Below are positions 27,506 through 37,100 of a stretch of 64,000 nucleotides of DNA, piece by piece. The stretch is from positions 131,015-195,014 of the forward strand of contig JAECRO010000001.1 in assembly GCA_016000195.1 (NCBI GenBank), read 5' to 3'. Both the position numbers and the translations under genes were made by a program. Under the pieces are notes generated by a model. The model was not told the origin of the DNA. It worked only from the letters and a program-made list of their open reading frames with translations, and made no database searches. The stretch's first letter is position 1. The number at the start of each line of letters is the position of its first letter. This stretch comes from Burkholderiales bacterium (lineage in GTDB: Bacteria > Pseudomonadota > Gammaproteobacteria > Burkholderiales > Burkholderiaceae_C).

Positions 27506-28303
27506 ATGGGTTTTCTCGCCGGCAAAAAACTGTTGATCACGGGTGTGCTGTCCACCCGGTCCATCGCCTATGGCATTGCCAAGGCCTGCCATGCGCAAGG
27601 GGCAGAACTGGCCTTCAGCTACGTGGGTGAGCGTTTCAAGGACCGCATCACCGAATTTGCAGCCGACTTTGACTCCAGCCTGATCTTTGACTGCGATGTC
27701 GGCTCCGACGAGCAGATCGACAAACTGTTCGCCGATCTGGCTCAGACCTGGCCGACCTTTGACGGCTTTGTCCACAGCATCGGCTACGCGCCGCGCGAAG
27801 CGATTGCCGGCGACTTCCTGGATGGCCTGTCGCGTGAAAACTACCGGATTGCCCACGACATCAGCGCCTACAGCTTTCCGGCCATGACCAAAGCCGCCCT
27901 GCCCTACCTCAACCCCAAGTCCGCCGTGCTGACGCTGACCTACCTGGGCGCCGAGCGCATCATTCCGCACTACAACACCATGGGTCTGGCCAAGGCCAGC
28001 CTGGAGTCCTCTGTACGCTACCTGGCCGAATCGCTTGGCCCCAGGGGCATGCGCGCCAACGGCCTGAGCGCCGGCCCGATCAAGACCCTGGCCGCCAGCG
28101 GCATCAAGGATTTCGGCAAGCTGCTCGGCATGGTGGCCGCCGCCACACCGCTGCGCCGCAACGTAACGATTGAAGATGTCGGCAACGTCGCCGCCTTTTT
28201 GATGAGCGATCTGGCCAGCGGCGTGACGGCTGAAATCACTTATGTGGACTGCGGCTTCAACGCCACGGCCGGCGCCAGCCGCGACAGCGATTCCGTTGCC
28301 TGA
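27506..28303 (+). CDS. fabI: Enoyl-[acyl-carrier-protein] reductase (NADH) FabI
   Basis: The 265-residue SDR protein begins [41 protein letters not shown] (FabI-type nucleotide site) and carries [57 protein letters not shown] with the catalytic Tyr and Lys. It reduces enoyl-ACP in the last step of each fatty acid elongation cycle and is the target class of triclosan-type inhibitors. GGAG lies 8-9 bases before the ATG. It is divergent from yejA. Confidence 0.97.
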   Translation: MGFLAGKKLLITGVLSTRSIAYGIAKACHAQGAELAFSYVGERFKDRITEFAADFDSSLIFDCDVGSDEQIDKLFADLAQTWPTFDGFVHSIGYAPREAIAGDFLDGLSRENYRIAHDISAYSFPAMTKAALPYLNPKSAVLTLTYLGAERIIPHYNTMGLAKASLESSVRYLAESLGPRGMRANGLSAGPIKTLAASGIKDFGKLLGMVAAATPLRRNVTIEDVGNVAAFLMSDLASGVTAEITYVDCGFNATAGASRDSDSVA

Positions 28304-28309
28304 TTCGAG

Positions 28310-28378
28310 ATAAAAAGTGCCGTTTGCGCACTATCCATCTGCATAAGCAGCTATTTATTTGATAGCAAATATCGAAAA
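28310..28378 (-). repeat. Dispersed repeat between fabI and ligE
   Basis: On the minus strand it reads TTTGCTATCAAATAAATAGCTGCTTATGCAGATGGATAGTGCGCAAACGGCACTTTTT, a good copy with the AT-rich palindrome TGCTATCAAATAAATAGC at its head. It occupies almost the whole fabI-ligE gap, directly before the ligE ribosome binding region. Confidence 0.8.
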
Positions 28379-28386
28379 GGTTCCCG

Positions 28387-29274
28387 ATGCAGCGACGTTT
28401 TTTCCTGTCCTTGATCGGCCTGCCCTTTGCAGGCTCGCTGCTGCCTGCGGCGGCTGGCACGCCTGTTGCGCTTTCCCCGCCGCCCTCATCCGCGCCTTCA
28501 TTGATGCTGGCCAATGTGTACCGCTCCGGCATCGTTCTGGCCGATTACTGGGTCAGTGAAAAATTCGATGGCGTGCGCGGCTACTGGGACGGTCAGGCCC
28601 TCTGGACACGCGGCGGCGAGCGCGTTGCCGCCCCGGGCTGGTTCACGGACGGCTGGCCCAGGGTAGCGATGGATGGCGAACTCTGGGCGGGCCACGGCCA
28701 GTTCCCCCGGGCAGTTTCCACCGTGCGCCAGCAAACAGCTGATGATTCGGCCTGGCGCGCCATGCGCTTCATGGTGTTTGACCTGCCCGCGCAGGGCGGC
28801 CCGTTCACCGAACGGATTCCGGTGCTGAATGGCGTGGTCAGCCGGATTGACCAGCCCTGGGTGCAGGCCGTGGAGCAGTTCAAGGTGGCAAGCCCCCAGG
28901 CGCTGCAAACCCTGCTGGCCCAAACCGTGAAGAATGGCGGCGAAGGGCTGATGCTGCATCGCGGCGCCTCGCTGTACAAGGGCCTGCGCAATGACGACCT
29001 GCTCAAGCTCAAGACGCACGATGACAGCGAAGCCCGCGTCGTGGCGCACATTGCGGGCCAGGGCAAACATGCCGGCAAGCTGGGCGCGCTGCTGGTGGAA
29101 ATGCCGGCCATTGACGGAAAGCCCGCGCAGCGCTTCAAACTCGGCACCGGCTTTACCGATGCCCAGCGGCAAAATCCGCCGGCTGTCGGCACGCAGATCA
29201 CTTACCGTTTCAGGGGTCTGAATGACAGCGGCATCCCGCGCTTTGCCAGCTTCATGCGGGTACGCGAAGACTAG
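28387..29274 (+). CDS. Secreted ATP-dependent DNA ligase (LigE type)
   Basis: The 295-residue protein has an N-terminal signal sequence (MQRRFFLSLIGLPFAGSLLPAAAG), then the minimal ATP-dependent ligase core: motif I EKFDGVRGYW (the Lys is the AMP acceptor), MDGELWAG (motif III), GGEGLMLHRG (motif IV), LLKLKTHDDSEARVVAH (motif V) and a C-terminal OB domain ending YRFRGLNDSGIPRFASFMRVRED. Bacterial LigE proteins are described as periplasmic nick-sealing enzymes, perhaps acting on incoming DNA. It is distinct from the NAD-dependent replicative ligase, which is not in the window. Confidence 0.9.
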   Translation: MQRRFFLSLIGLPFAGSLLPAAAGTPVALSPPPSSAPSLMLANVYRSGIVLADYWVSEKFDGVRGYWDGQALWTRGGERVAAPGWFTDGWPRVAMDGELWAGHGQFPRAVSTVRQQTADDSAWRAMRFMVFDLPAQGGPFTERIPVLNGVVSRIDQPWVQAVEQFKVASPQALQTLLAQTVKNGGEGLMLHRGASLYKGLRNDDLLKLKTHDDSEARVVAHIAGQGKHAGKLGALLVEMPAIDGKPAQRFKLGTGFTDAQRQNPPAVGTQITYRFRGLNDSGIPRFASFMRVRED

Positions 29275-29291
29275 AAAAATCCGGCGCGCAT

Positions 29292-29322
29292 AAAAAAGGC
29301 CGGCGCCATCGCTGGGCCGGCC
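29292..29322 (-). terminator. Intrinsic terminator of the decarboxylase gene
   Basis: On the minus strand GGCCGGC-CCAGCGATGGC-GCCGGCC is followed by TTTTTTA. It lies about 40 bases after the decarboxylase stop and can also act as a barrier between the two convergent genes. Confidence 0.7.
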
Positions 29323-29360
29323 ACTCACTCAAGCCCGCACCGCCGGCGGGCCGTCCGGGG

Positions 29361-31649
29361 CTATTGCTTGACGCAGTCGGCGTAATAGCGGACCTTGCCC
29401 TTGGCATCAACCTGCTCGACCAGGCCATGAATATCGGTCTCAAAGCCTGGGCACTGCGCATTGAACTCGCGGGAAAACTTCAGGTAATCAACGATTTTTT
29501 TGTTGAACACTTCGCCGGGAATCAGGAGCGGAATACCCGGCGGGTAAGGCGTCACCAGCCCGACGGTGATGCGGCCCTCCAGATGGTCGATTTCCACCCG
29601 CTCGGTCGTGCGGTGGGCAATGTGGGCATAGGCGTCGCTCGGTTTCATCGCCGGGGTCAGGTCGCTCAGGTACACATCGGTCGTCAGGCGCGCAATGTCG
29701 TACCTGGCGTACAGGGCATGAATATGCTGGCACAGGTCGGCCAGCCCCATGCGTTCGTACTTCGGAAACTTCTGGCAGAACTCGGGCAGGATGCGCCACA
29801 TCGGCTGATTCTTGTCGTAGTCATCCTTGAACTGCTGCAAGGCCGTCAGCAGCGTGTTCCAGCGGCCCTTCGTGATGCCAATGGTGAACAGGATGAAAAA
29901 GCTGTAGAGGCCGGTTTTTTCAACGATCACGCCATGCTCGGCCAGGAACTTGGTCACGATGCTGGCCGGAATGCCGGTTTTGGAAAACTTGCCGTTCAGG
30001 TCCAGACCTGGCGTGACGATGGTTGACTTGATCGGGTCCAGCATGTTGAAGCCGGTCGCCATCTGGCCAAAACCGTGCCAGTTGGTCGCGCCGTTCTTGG
30101 CGGTCTTGGCGCTGCGCGACTCGCCCTTGATGATCCAGTCTTTCGCCTCGCCAATGCCTTCTTCCACCAGCTTGTCCGGCCCCCAGACCTTGAACCACCA
30201 GTCGGCGCCATACTCGTCGTCGATCTTGCGCATGGCGCGGCGGAAATCGAGTGCTTCGGCAATGCTTTCCTCGACCAGCGCGGTGCCGCCGGGCGGCTCC
30301 ATCATCGCTGCAGCCACGTCGCAACTGGCGATGATGCTGTACTGCGGCGAGGTCGAGGTGTGCATCAGGTAGGCCTCGTTGAAGAGGGGCCTGTCGAGCT
30401 TGACGTTTTGCGAGTCCTGCACCAGCACATGGCTGGCCTGGCTGATGCCGGCCAGCAGCTTGTGGATCGACTGCGTGGCATACACCACGGCATTTTTCGG
30501 CCGGATGCGGTTCTTGCCCATCGAGTGGTAGGTGCCGTAGAACGGATGGAAAGCGGCGTGCGGCAGCCAGGCTTCGTCAAAGTGCAGGTTGTCGATGTAG
30601 CCGTCGAGCATGCCCTTGATGGTCTCGGTGTTGTAGAGCACGCCGTCATAGGTCGATTGGGTCAGCGTCAGCACGCGTGGCTTGACGGTGGCGGCATCAA
30701 CGCCCTTGAGCAAGGGGTTGGCGGCAATCTTGGCGCGGATGGCCTCGGGCTCGAATTCGCTTTGCGGAATCGGGCCAATGATGCCGAAATGGTTGCGCGT
30801 CGGCTTCAAAAATACCGGGATCGAGCCCGTCATGATGATGGCGTGCAGGATCGATTTGTGGCAATTGCGGTCCACCACCACCACGTCGCCCGGTGCCACG
30901 GTGTGGTGCCAGACTATCTTGTTCGACGTCGACGTGCCGTTGGTCACGAAGAAGCAATGGTCGGCATTGAAGATGCGCGCCGCGTTGCGCTCGCTGGCGC
31001 CAATGGCGCCGTTGTGGTCGAGCAGTTGGCCGAGTTCCTCCACCGCATTGCAGACGTCGGAACGCAACATGTTCTCGCCGTAGAACTGGTGGTACATCTG
31101 GCCGACCGGGCTTTTCAGGAAGGCCACGCCGCCGGAATGGCCCGGGCAATGCCATGAATAGGACCCGTCTTCGGCGTAGTCCAGCAGGGCCTTGAAAAAC
31201 GGCGGCTGCACGCCTTCAAGGTAGCTCTTGGCCTCGCGGATGATGTGGCGCGCCACAAACTCGGGCGTGTCCTCGAACATGTGGATGAAGCCATGCAGCT
31301 CGCGCAGGATGTCGTTCGGAATATGGCGCGAGGTCTTGGTTTCGCCATAGACGTAAATCGGTACGTCCAGGTTTTTGCGGCGCACTTCGGCAATGAAATT
31401 GCGCAGGTCGAGCACCGCCGGGTCCAGATCGGGACCGGGCGTGAATTCCTCGTCGTCAATCGACAAAATAAAGGCGCTGGCACGGCTTTGCTGCTGCGCA
31501 AACTGCGACAAGTCACCGTAACTGGTGACACCCAGCACCTCGAAGCCTTCGTTTTCTATGGCCTGGGCGAGTGCACGAATGCCCAGTCCCGAAGTGTTTT
31601 CGGAACGGAAGTCCTCGTCGATGATGACAATCGGAAAGCGAAATTTCAT
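29361..31649 (-). CDS. Arg/Lys/Orn decarboxylase (fold type I PLP, wing-domain class)
   Basis: The start is taken at MKFRFPIVIIDEDFRSENTSGLGIRALAQAIENEGFEVLGV, the usual start of the N-terminal response-regulator-like wing domain, although no clear Shine-Dalgarno sequence precedes it. The PLP core shows HCPGHSGGVAFLKSP, FFVTNGTSTSNKIV, NCHKSILHAIIMTG, HFDEAWLPHAAFHPFYG and STQSIHKLLAG-like QSIHKLLAG with the Schiff-base Lys. The 762-residue length fits acid-inducible arginine/lysine/ornithine decarboxylases. Which amino acid is preferred cannot be read from sequence. It functions in polyamine synthesis or acid resistance. Confidence 0.9.
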   Translation of the reverse strand: MKFRFPIVIIDEDFRSENTSGLGIRALAQAIENEGFEVLGVTSYGDLSQFAQQQSRASAFILSIDDEEFTPGPDLDPAVLDLRNFIAEVRRKNLDVPIYVYGETKTSRHIPNDILRELHGFIHMFEDTPEFVARHIIREAKSYLEGVQPPFFKALLDYAEDGSYSWHCPGHSGGVAFLKSPVGQMYHQFYGENMLRSDVCNAVEELGQLLDHNGAIGASERNAARIFNADHCFFVTNGTSTSNKIVWHHTVAPGDVVVVDRNCHKSILHAIIMTGSIPVFLKPTRNHFGIIGPIPQSEFEPEAIRAKIAANPLLKGVDAATVKPRVLTLTQSTYDGVLYNTETIKGMLDGYIDNLHFDEAWLPHAAFHPFYGTYHSMGKNRIRPKNAVVYATQSIHKLLAGISQASHVLVQDSQNVKLDRPLFNEAYLMHTSTSPQYSIIASCDVAAAMMEPPGGTALVEESIAEALDFRRAMRKIDDEYGADWWFKVWGPDKLVEEGIGEAKDWIIKGESRSAKTAKNGATNWHGFGQMATGFNMLDPIKSTIVTPGLDLNGKFSKTGIPASIVTKFLAEHGVIVEKTGLYSFFILFTIGITKGRWNTLLTALQQFKDDYDKNQPMWRILPEFCQKFPKYERMGLADLCQHIHALYARYDIARLTTDVYLSDLTPAMKPSDAYAHIAHRTTERVEIDHLEGRITVGLVTPYPPGIPLLIPGEVFNKKIVDYLKFSREFNAQCPGFETDIHGLVEQVDAKGKVRYYADCVKQ

Positions 31650-31873
31650 GGCGTATGCAGCAGTTGAGGGCGCCCAGAACCTGTCGGAGGGCATGACAAT
31701 AAACGTTCAGAAGGCATAGACAGGTTGAGCCCGAACGGTTTGATGAAAAAAGAAGGCTTTGCGCCAGCAAAGACTTTTTTCAGACTGCGAAGTGTAAGGA
31801 TGTATTGTGTCGATTCCTTGCCGAGCCCCTATTTAACCCAAAATAGGAACGAATCACGGACAAAAGGAAAATC

Positions 31874-32302
31874 ATGAGCGATGCAAGTATCTGGTGGCTG
31901 CTGGCGGGTACTGCAATAGCGGTGGAGCTGATGACCGGCACGTTTTATCTGCTCATGCTGGCTACCGGACTGGTTGCCGGTGCGCTGGCGGCCACCATGG
32001 GCCTGGCCCTGGTCGGCCAGATGCTGCTGGCGGCGGCCATCGGCGGTGGTGCGGTGGCGGCATGGCACTGGCGCCGCCGTCAAAGTCCCGCGTCCCTGGC
32101 GGCTCATGCCAACCCGGATGTCCATCTCGATATCGGCGAGACGGTTCACGTGCTGCGGTGGAATGCCGACGGCACGGCCAGCGTGCATTTTCGCGGCGCC
32201 CACTGGACGGCCATTGCCGCCGACCCGACAGAACCAGCCCATCCGGGAAACTACCGGATCAAGGAAATGCGGGGCAACCGCCTCGTCATCGAAAAGCTAT
32301 AA
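31874..32302 (+). CDS. NfeD family membrane protein
   Basis: The 142-residue protein has two or three hydrophobic N-terminal segments (IWWLLAGTAIAVELMTGTFYLLMLATGLVAGALAATMGL) and a C-terminal OB-like domain (LDIGETVHVLRWNADGTASVHFRGAHWTAIAADPTEPAHPGNYRIKEMRGNRLVIEKL), the short NfeD (YbbK partner) architecture. NfeD proteins are nearly always coupled to an SPFH-domain protein, as here 75 bases downstream. AAAAGGAAAATC precedes the ATG. Confidence 0.9.
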   Translation: MSDASIWWLLAGTAIAVELMTGTFYLLMLATGLVAGALAATMGLALVGQMLLAAAIGGGAVAAWHWRRRQSPASLAAHANPDVHLDIGETVHVLRWNADGTASVHFRGAHWTAIAADPTEPAHPGNYRIKEMRGNRLVIEKL

Positions 32303-32376
32303 CGTCACTCACCCCATGGGCTGTTCCTGGGCCGCCCAGCAAAAGCCTTTATTTAATTTGAAACAAGGAAGATTTC

Positions 32377-33288
32377 ATGGAAATTGCACTCGTCATCCTC
32401 ATTCTGGCCGGTATTTTTATTGTGCAGAGCATCAAGGTGGTGCCGCAGCAAAATGCGTGGGTAGTGGAACGGCTGGGCAAATACCTCGGCACGCTGACGC
32501 CGGGCCTGAATTTGCTGATCCCGTTTGTGGACCGGGTGGCCTACAAGCACAGCCTGAAGGAAATCCCGCTGGATGTCCCCAGCCAGGTATGCATCACCCG
32601 CGACAACACCCAGCTGCAGGTGGACGGCATCCTCTATTTCCAGGTCACTGACGCCATGCGGGCCAGCTACGGTTCGTCCAACTACATCGTGGCGGTCACG
32701 CAATTGGCGCAGACCTCGCTGCGTTCGGTCATCGGCAAGCTCGAACTGGACAAGACCTTTGAAGAGCGCAACATCATCAATGCGCAAGTGGTGGCCGCCA
32801 TTGACGAGGCAGCGCTGAACTGGGGCGTGAAGGTGCTGCGCTACGAGATCAAGGACCTGACGCCGCCCAAGGAAATCCTGCATGCCATGCAGTCGCAAAT
32901 CACGGCGGAACGCGAAAAGCGCGCCCTGATTGCCGCCTCCGAGGGCCGCAAGCAGGAGCAGATCAACATCGCCACCGGCGAACGCGAAGCCTTCATCGCC
33001 CGCTCCGAAGGCGAAAAACAGGCCGCCATCAACAACGCGCAGGGCGAGGCCTCGGCGATTCTGGCCGTGGCCGAGGCCAATGCCCGGGCGATTGAAGTCG
33101 TGGCCATGGCGATTCGCCAGCCCGGCGGCGAACTGGCGGTTCAGCTCAAGGTGGCGGAAAAAGCCGTCGCGGCCTATTCGCAGGTCGCCAGCGAAGCCCA
33201 CACCACGCTGATCGTTCCCAGCAACATGACCGAAGTCTCGGCGCTGATCACCTCAGCCATGAAAATGGTGCAGTCGAACAAGGCTTGA
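32377..33288 (+). CDS. qmcA: SPFH/stomatin-family protein, QmcA-like
   Basis: The 303-residue protein has an N-terminal membrane anchor (MEIALVILILAGIFIVQSIKVV) and an SPFH/band-7 domain (QNAWVVERLGKYLGTLTPGLNLLIPFVDRVAYKHSLKEIPLDVPSQVCITRDNTQLQVDGILYFQV...). A long coiled-coil (ITAEREKRALIAASEGRKQEQINIATGEREAFIARSEGEKQAAINNAQGEASA) follows. Such proteins form large membrane-associated rings and often regulate membrane proteases. It is paired with the NfeD gene. Confidence 0.94.
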   Translation: MEIALVILILAGIFIVQSIKVVPQQNAWVVERLGKYLGTLTPGLNLLIPFVDRVAYKHSLKEIPLDVPSQVCITRDNTQLQVDGILYFQVTDAMRASYGSSNYIVAVTQLAQTSLRSVIGKLELDKTFEERNIINAQVVAAIDEAALNWGVKVLRYEIKDLTPPKEILHAMQSQITAEREKRALIAASEGRKQEQINIATGEREAFIARSEGEKQAAINNAQGEASAILAVAEANARAIEVVAMAIRQPGGELAVQLKVAEKAVAAYSQVASEAHTTLIVPSNMTEVSALITSAMKMVQSNKA

Positions 33289-33325
33289 TCGGCGACAAGT
33301 CAAACAACGCTCAAAGGGAAATCCA

Positions 33326-33700
33326 TGAATGCAAAAAATGTTCTCGGCACCGAACTGCTGTCTTGTTCCTACGACCCGCTCACGGGATACTTCCGTGATG
33401 GCTGCTGCAACACCGATGCCTCCGATCATGGCTCGCACCTGATCTGCGTCCGCGTGACCGGGGAATTCCTGGCGTTTTTCAAAGGCCAAAGGCAATGACT
33501 TGAGCACGCCCTTGCCGCAGCACCGCTTTGCCGGCCTGTAACCGGGCGACCGCCGGTGCCGGTGCGCGCTTCGCTGGCGGGAAGCACTGGAGGCCGGAAT
33601 GGCTCTTCCGGTCATCCTTGAAGCGACCCGTGCGAATGCGCTCCAGCTCGTGACCCTGGCGCAGCTTGAAAAACACCGCTACCAAGGCACGGTGCATTAA
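33326..33700 (+). pseudogene. DUF2237 family gene, broken by frameshift and stop
   Basis: The first frame gives MNAKNVLGTELLSCSYDPLTGYFRDGCCNTDASDHGSHLICVRVTGEFLAFFK, the DUF2237 N-terminus, and then stops. One extra base around 33481-33490 shifts the frame. Removing it gives GNDLSTPLPQHRFAGL, an in-frame TAA at 33539 where the family has Lys, then PGDRRCRCALRWREALEAGMALPVILEATRANALQLVTLAQLEKHRYQGTVH. Two independent lesions make a sequencing error unlikely. The family function is unknown. It lies right after qmcA and before tRNA-Ser. Confidence 0.85.
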
Positions 33701-33747
33701 CTGCATATTTGATGGAATTGGCCGGCATAGCCGCATGATGTGACTGC

Positions 33748-33753
33748 TATAAT
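33748..33753 (+). promoter_or_regulatory. -10 box of tRNA-Ser
   Basis: A perfect TATAAT lies 12 bases before the tRNA 5' end. No good -35 match is seen at the normal spacing, so it may be an extended or activator-dependent promoter. Confidence 0.55.
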
Positions 33754-33765
33754 CAAAAGCTGCGC

Positions 33766-33855
33766 GGAAGGGTGGATGAGCGGTTTAAGTCACACGCCTG
33801 GAAAGCGTGCGTAGGGTTATACCTACCGCGGGTTCGAATCCCGCCTCTTCCGCCA
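33766..33855 (+). tRNA. tRNA-Ser (anticodon GGA)
   Basis: Class II tRNA of 90 bases including CCA: acceptor GGAAGGG/CTCTTCC (one G-T pair), anticodon stem CACGC/GCGTG around CTGGAAA (anticodon GGA), a long variable arm (GTAGGGTTATACCTAC), T-loop TTCGAAT, discriminator G and encoded CCA. It reads UCC and UCU. tRNA-Ser genes are common integration sites and the defence-type cassette starts 270 bases downstream. Confidence 0.97.
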
Positions 33856-33863
33856 CTGATTGG

Positions 33864-33894
33864 AAAAAGCCCATGTAAATCATGGGCTTTTTTT
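33864..33894 (+). terminator. tRNA-Ser terminator
   Basis: AAAAAGCCCATG-TAAAT-CATGGGCTTTTTTT is a perfect A/T-flanked hairpin 9 bases after the tRNA CCA end, working on both strands. Confidence 0.92.
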
Positions 33895-34125
33895 CGTCCA
33901 TACCTTTCAACTATCAAAATGACTATCAAACATGCGAGACATGAAATCTCACTACTTGAGTTGGATCACCGATTGCGTGGCTTTGACATTCAGGGACGGG
34001 TTTTTCTCAGAGCATGTGAATTTAACGGTGCTGCTGAAAATGGGGTCCGAAGGTGCCCGGCCTTAACCCCCATGTATAGTGCAATGTAACCAAAAGCATG
34101 AATCACCAGGGAACCACTGTCATCC
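33895..34125. other. tRNA-Ser to cassette gap, no gene supported
   Basis: The 231 bases are less GC-rich than the surroundings. They contain a short open stretch (MTIKHARHEISLLELDHRLRGFDIQGRVFLRACEFNGA) with no good start signal and no recognised similarity. No second copy of the tRNA 3' end (an attR site) was found near 43544, and no integrase is visible. This is probably the scarred left edge of the accessory cassette. Confidence 0.4.
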
Positions 34126-37100
34126 ATGAAGTTCGTCAGCAACGCTGGGCAAGAGCGTGTCATCGACTTGCTTCGTCCGGGCCTGAAGCCCGGCCACCAG
34201 CTGGACATCGTCTCCCCTGCCTACTCCCTGTTTGCATTCGCCGAAGTATTGGCTGACGCAACCCATCTGGCCCACACCCGGCTGATTACGCCACCGGAAT
34301 CTGCCGACCTCACCCTGTTGGGCTCCCCTGCAGACCGCGCAGCCCGCAACCGCCTGCAAGTTCCCTGGCTGGCCCGCCAGTTCGCACAGTGGATTGACGC
34401 CAAAGCCGAGGTGCGCCACGCAAAAGGCGCCATTCCTCAAGGGGCCATGGTCATGCGCGACGCTCTTAATCAGCCACTGCAAGCCGTTCTGGGTTCTTTC
34501 GGTTTCAGCACGGACGGTTTAGGCATCACCCCCGGCAACCCCTTGAGCCTGATTCAGGCCTCAGAAAGTCAAACCGAAGCCCAGATGCTCAGCCACTGGT
34601 TTGACCAGCAATGGACCGGCCTGCACGCCCAACCCGAGTCCAAAGCGGCGCTGGTGGCTCAGCTTCACGAATTGGCCGCGCACCGCGACCCGACTGGCAT
34701 CTACGCGCTCATCCTGTACAGCCTGTTCGCCAACAGTGGCGACGGCATGGACGAGGACCGGATCGTCAAATCCGCCACCGGCATCCGCAACACCGTCGTC
34801 TGGAAGAAGCTCTACAAGTTTCAGCGTGACGGCGTGGTGGGCGCGCTCGACAAGCTCGATCGTTTTGGCGGCTGCATCATTGCCGACAGCGTGGGCCTGG
34901 GCAAAACGTTTGAAGCGCTGGCCATCATCAAGTACCACGAGCTGCGCAATGACCGCGTGCTGGTACTGGCGCCCAAGCGCCTGCGCGACAACTGGACCAT
35001 CTACAAAAGCAACGACAAGCGCAATGTGCTGGCCGCCGACCGTCTGAACTACGACGTGCTCAACCACACCGACCTGTCGCGTGACGACGGCGCTTCAGGT
35101 GACATTGACCTGGCCCACGTCAACTGGGGCAATTACGACCTGGTGGTCATTGACGAATCGCACAACTTCCGCAATAAAAAATCGCCGCGTCAAGGCAATG
35201 AAACGCGTTACGACCGCCTGATGCGCAAGATCATCAAGGAAGGCGTTAAAACCCGCGTGCTCATGCTGTCGGCCACCCCTGTGAACAACCGCCTGGCTGA
35301 TCTGCGCAACCAGATTGCCTTCGTCACCGAGGGGAACGACACCGCGCTGGAAGGCCATGGCATTGCCAGCATAGACGCCACCACGCGCAAGGCGCAGACC
35401 CAGTTCAACCGCTGGCTGACGCTGGACGAAGCGGAAAAGACCTCGGGCAAGCTCATCGAAATGCTGGGCTTTGACTATTTCACCCTGCTCGACCACCTGA
35501 CCATTGCGCGTTCCCGCAAGCACGTCGAAAAGTATTACGGCACCAGTGAAACCGGCCGTTTCCCGGATCGCTTGGCCCCGGTCAACATCAAGGCCGAAGT
35601 TGATCTGGCGGGTGAATTCCGCTCCATTCGGGACATCAATCAGGAAATCCGCCGCCTCAACCTGGCCAGCTATGCCCCGCTGCGCTACGTTCTGCCGCAC
35701 AAGCAAGCCGCTTACGACGCCAAATACAGCACCCAGATTCGCGGCGGCGAGAGTTTCTTTCGTCAGGCCGATCGTGAAGAAAGCCTGATTCACCTGCTGC
35801 GCATCAATGTGCTCAAGCGCATGGAAAGCGCCGTTTCCTCGTTCACCTTGACCATCCAGCGGCAGCTCAAGGACGTGGAAGCCACATTGGCTTATATCGA
35901 ATCACATGTAGATGACATTGAAGAAATTGACATTGCCGACGTTGATATTGACGACCCGGCCTTTGAAACCCTGCTGGTGGGGCGCAAGGTCAAGGTGCTG
36001 CTGGGCGATGTTGACTTGATCCGCTGGAAGCAAGACCTGATTGAAGACCGCAACCGCTTGGCTACCCTGCTGGCAGCGGCCAAACAGGTTGACCCTTCGC
36101 GCGATGCCAAACTGGCCGCACTGCGCGCCATCATTGACCAGAAATGCCGCAACCCGCTCAATGCCGGCAACCGAAAAATCATCGTGTTCACCGCCTTTTC
36201 CGACACGGCCCAATATCTCTACGCACAGTTGGCACCCTGGGCCAAGAGCACGCTGGGTGTTGAATCCGCGCTGGTCACTGGCAGCGCCGGCATTCAAAGC
36301 ACCCTGCCCGGCCTGCGAAAAAGCATGGGCAGTGTTTTGTCGGCGTTTGCGCCGCGCGCCAAGGAGCGTCCGGCTGAATTTTCCGGTGAAGGCGAAATCG
36401 ACCTGCTCATTGCCACCGACTGCATTTCCGAAGGCCAGAACTTGCAAGACTGCGACTGGCTCATCAATTACGACATCCACTGGAACCCGGTGCGCATCAT
36501 CCAGCGCTTTGGGCGAATCGACCGTATCGGCTCGCCCAACCACAGCATTCAGCTCGTGAACTTCTGGCCCAACATGGAGCTGGAGGAATACATCAACCTG
36601 GAGCAGCGTGTCAGCGGCCGCATGGTGCTGCTGGATATTTCCGCCACGGGTGAAGAAAACCTGATTGAGCAACAGTCCGGCAACCCGATGAACGATCTGG
36701 AATACCGGCGCAAGCAGCTGCTTAAATTGCAAGACACCGTGATTGACCTGGAAGACCTGTCGTCCGGCGTGTCCATCACCGACTTGACGCTGACCGATTT
36801 CCGCATTGACCTGGCCCAATACATCAAGGCGCATCAAGGCCAGCTCGAAGCCTTGCCGCTGGGTGCCTGTGCGGTCACGACCAGCATGGATGCGGATATC
36901 CCGCCCGGCGTCATTTTTTGTCTGCGTGCCGAAGGCGCTGCGGCCCTTAAAACGCCCGAGTCCGGCTACCCGCTGGCCCCGCATTACCTGGTGCATGTGG
37001 CGGACGACGGCACGGTGCTGCTGCCGCATCCCCAGGCCAAACGCATTCTCGACCGCCTCAAGCGCCTGGCATTAGGGCGCGAACTGCCGGATGAGGCTGC

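Noticed and set aside
33895-34110. Integrase remnant after tRNA-Ser
   Set aside because: No R-H-R-Y tyrosine recombinase motif could be found on either strand; only a short anonymous open frame.
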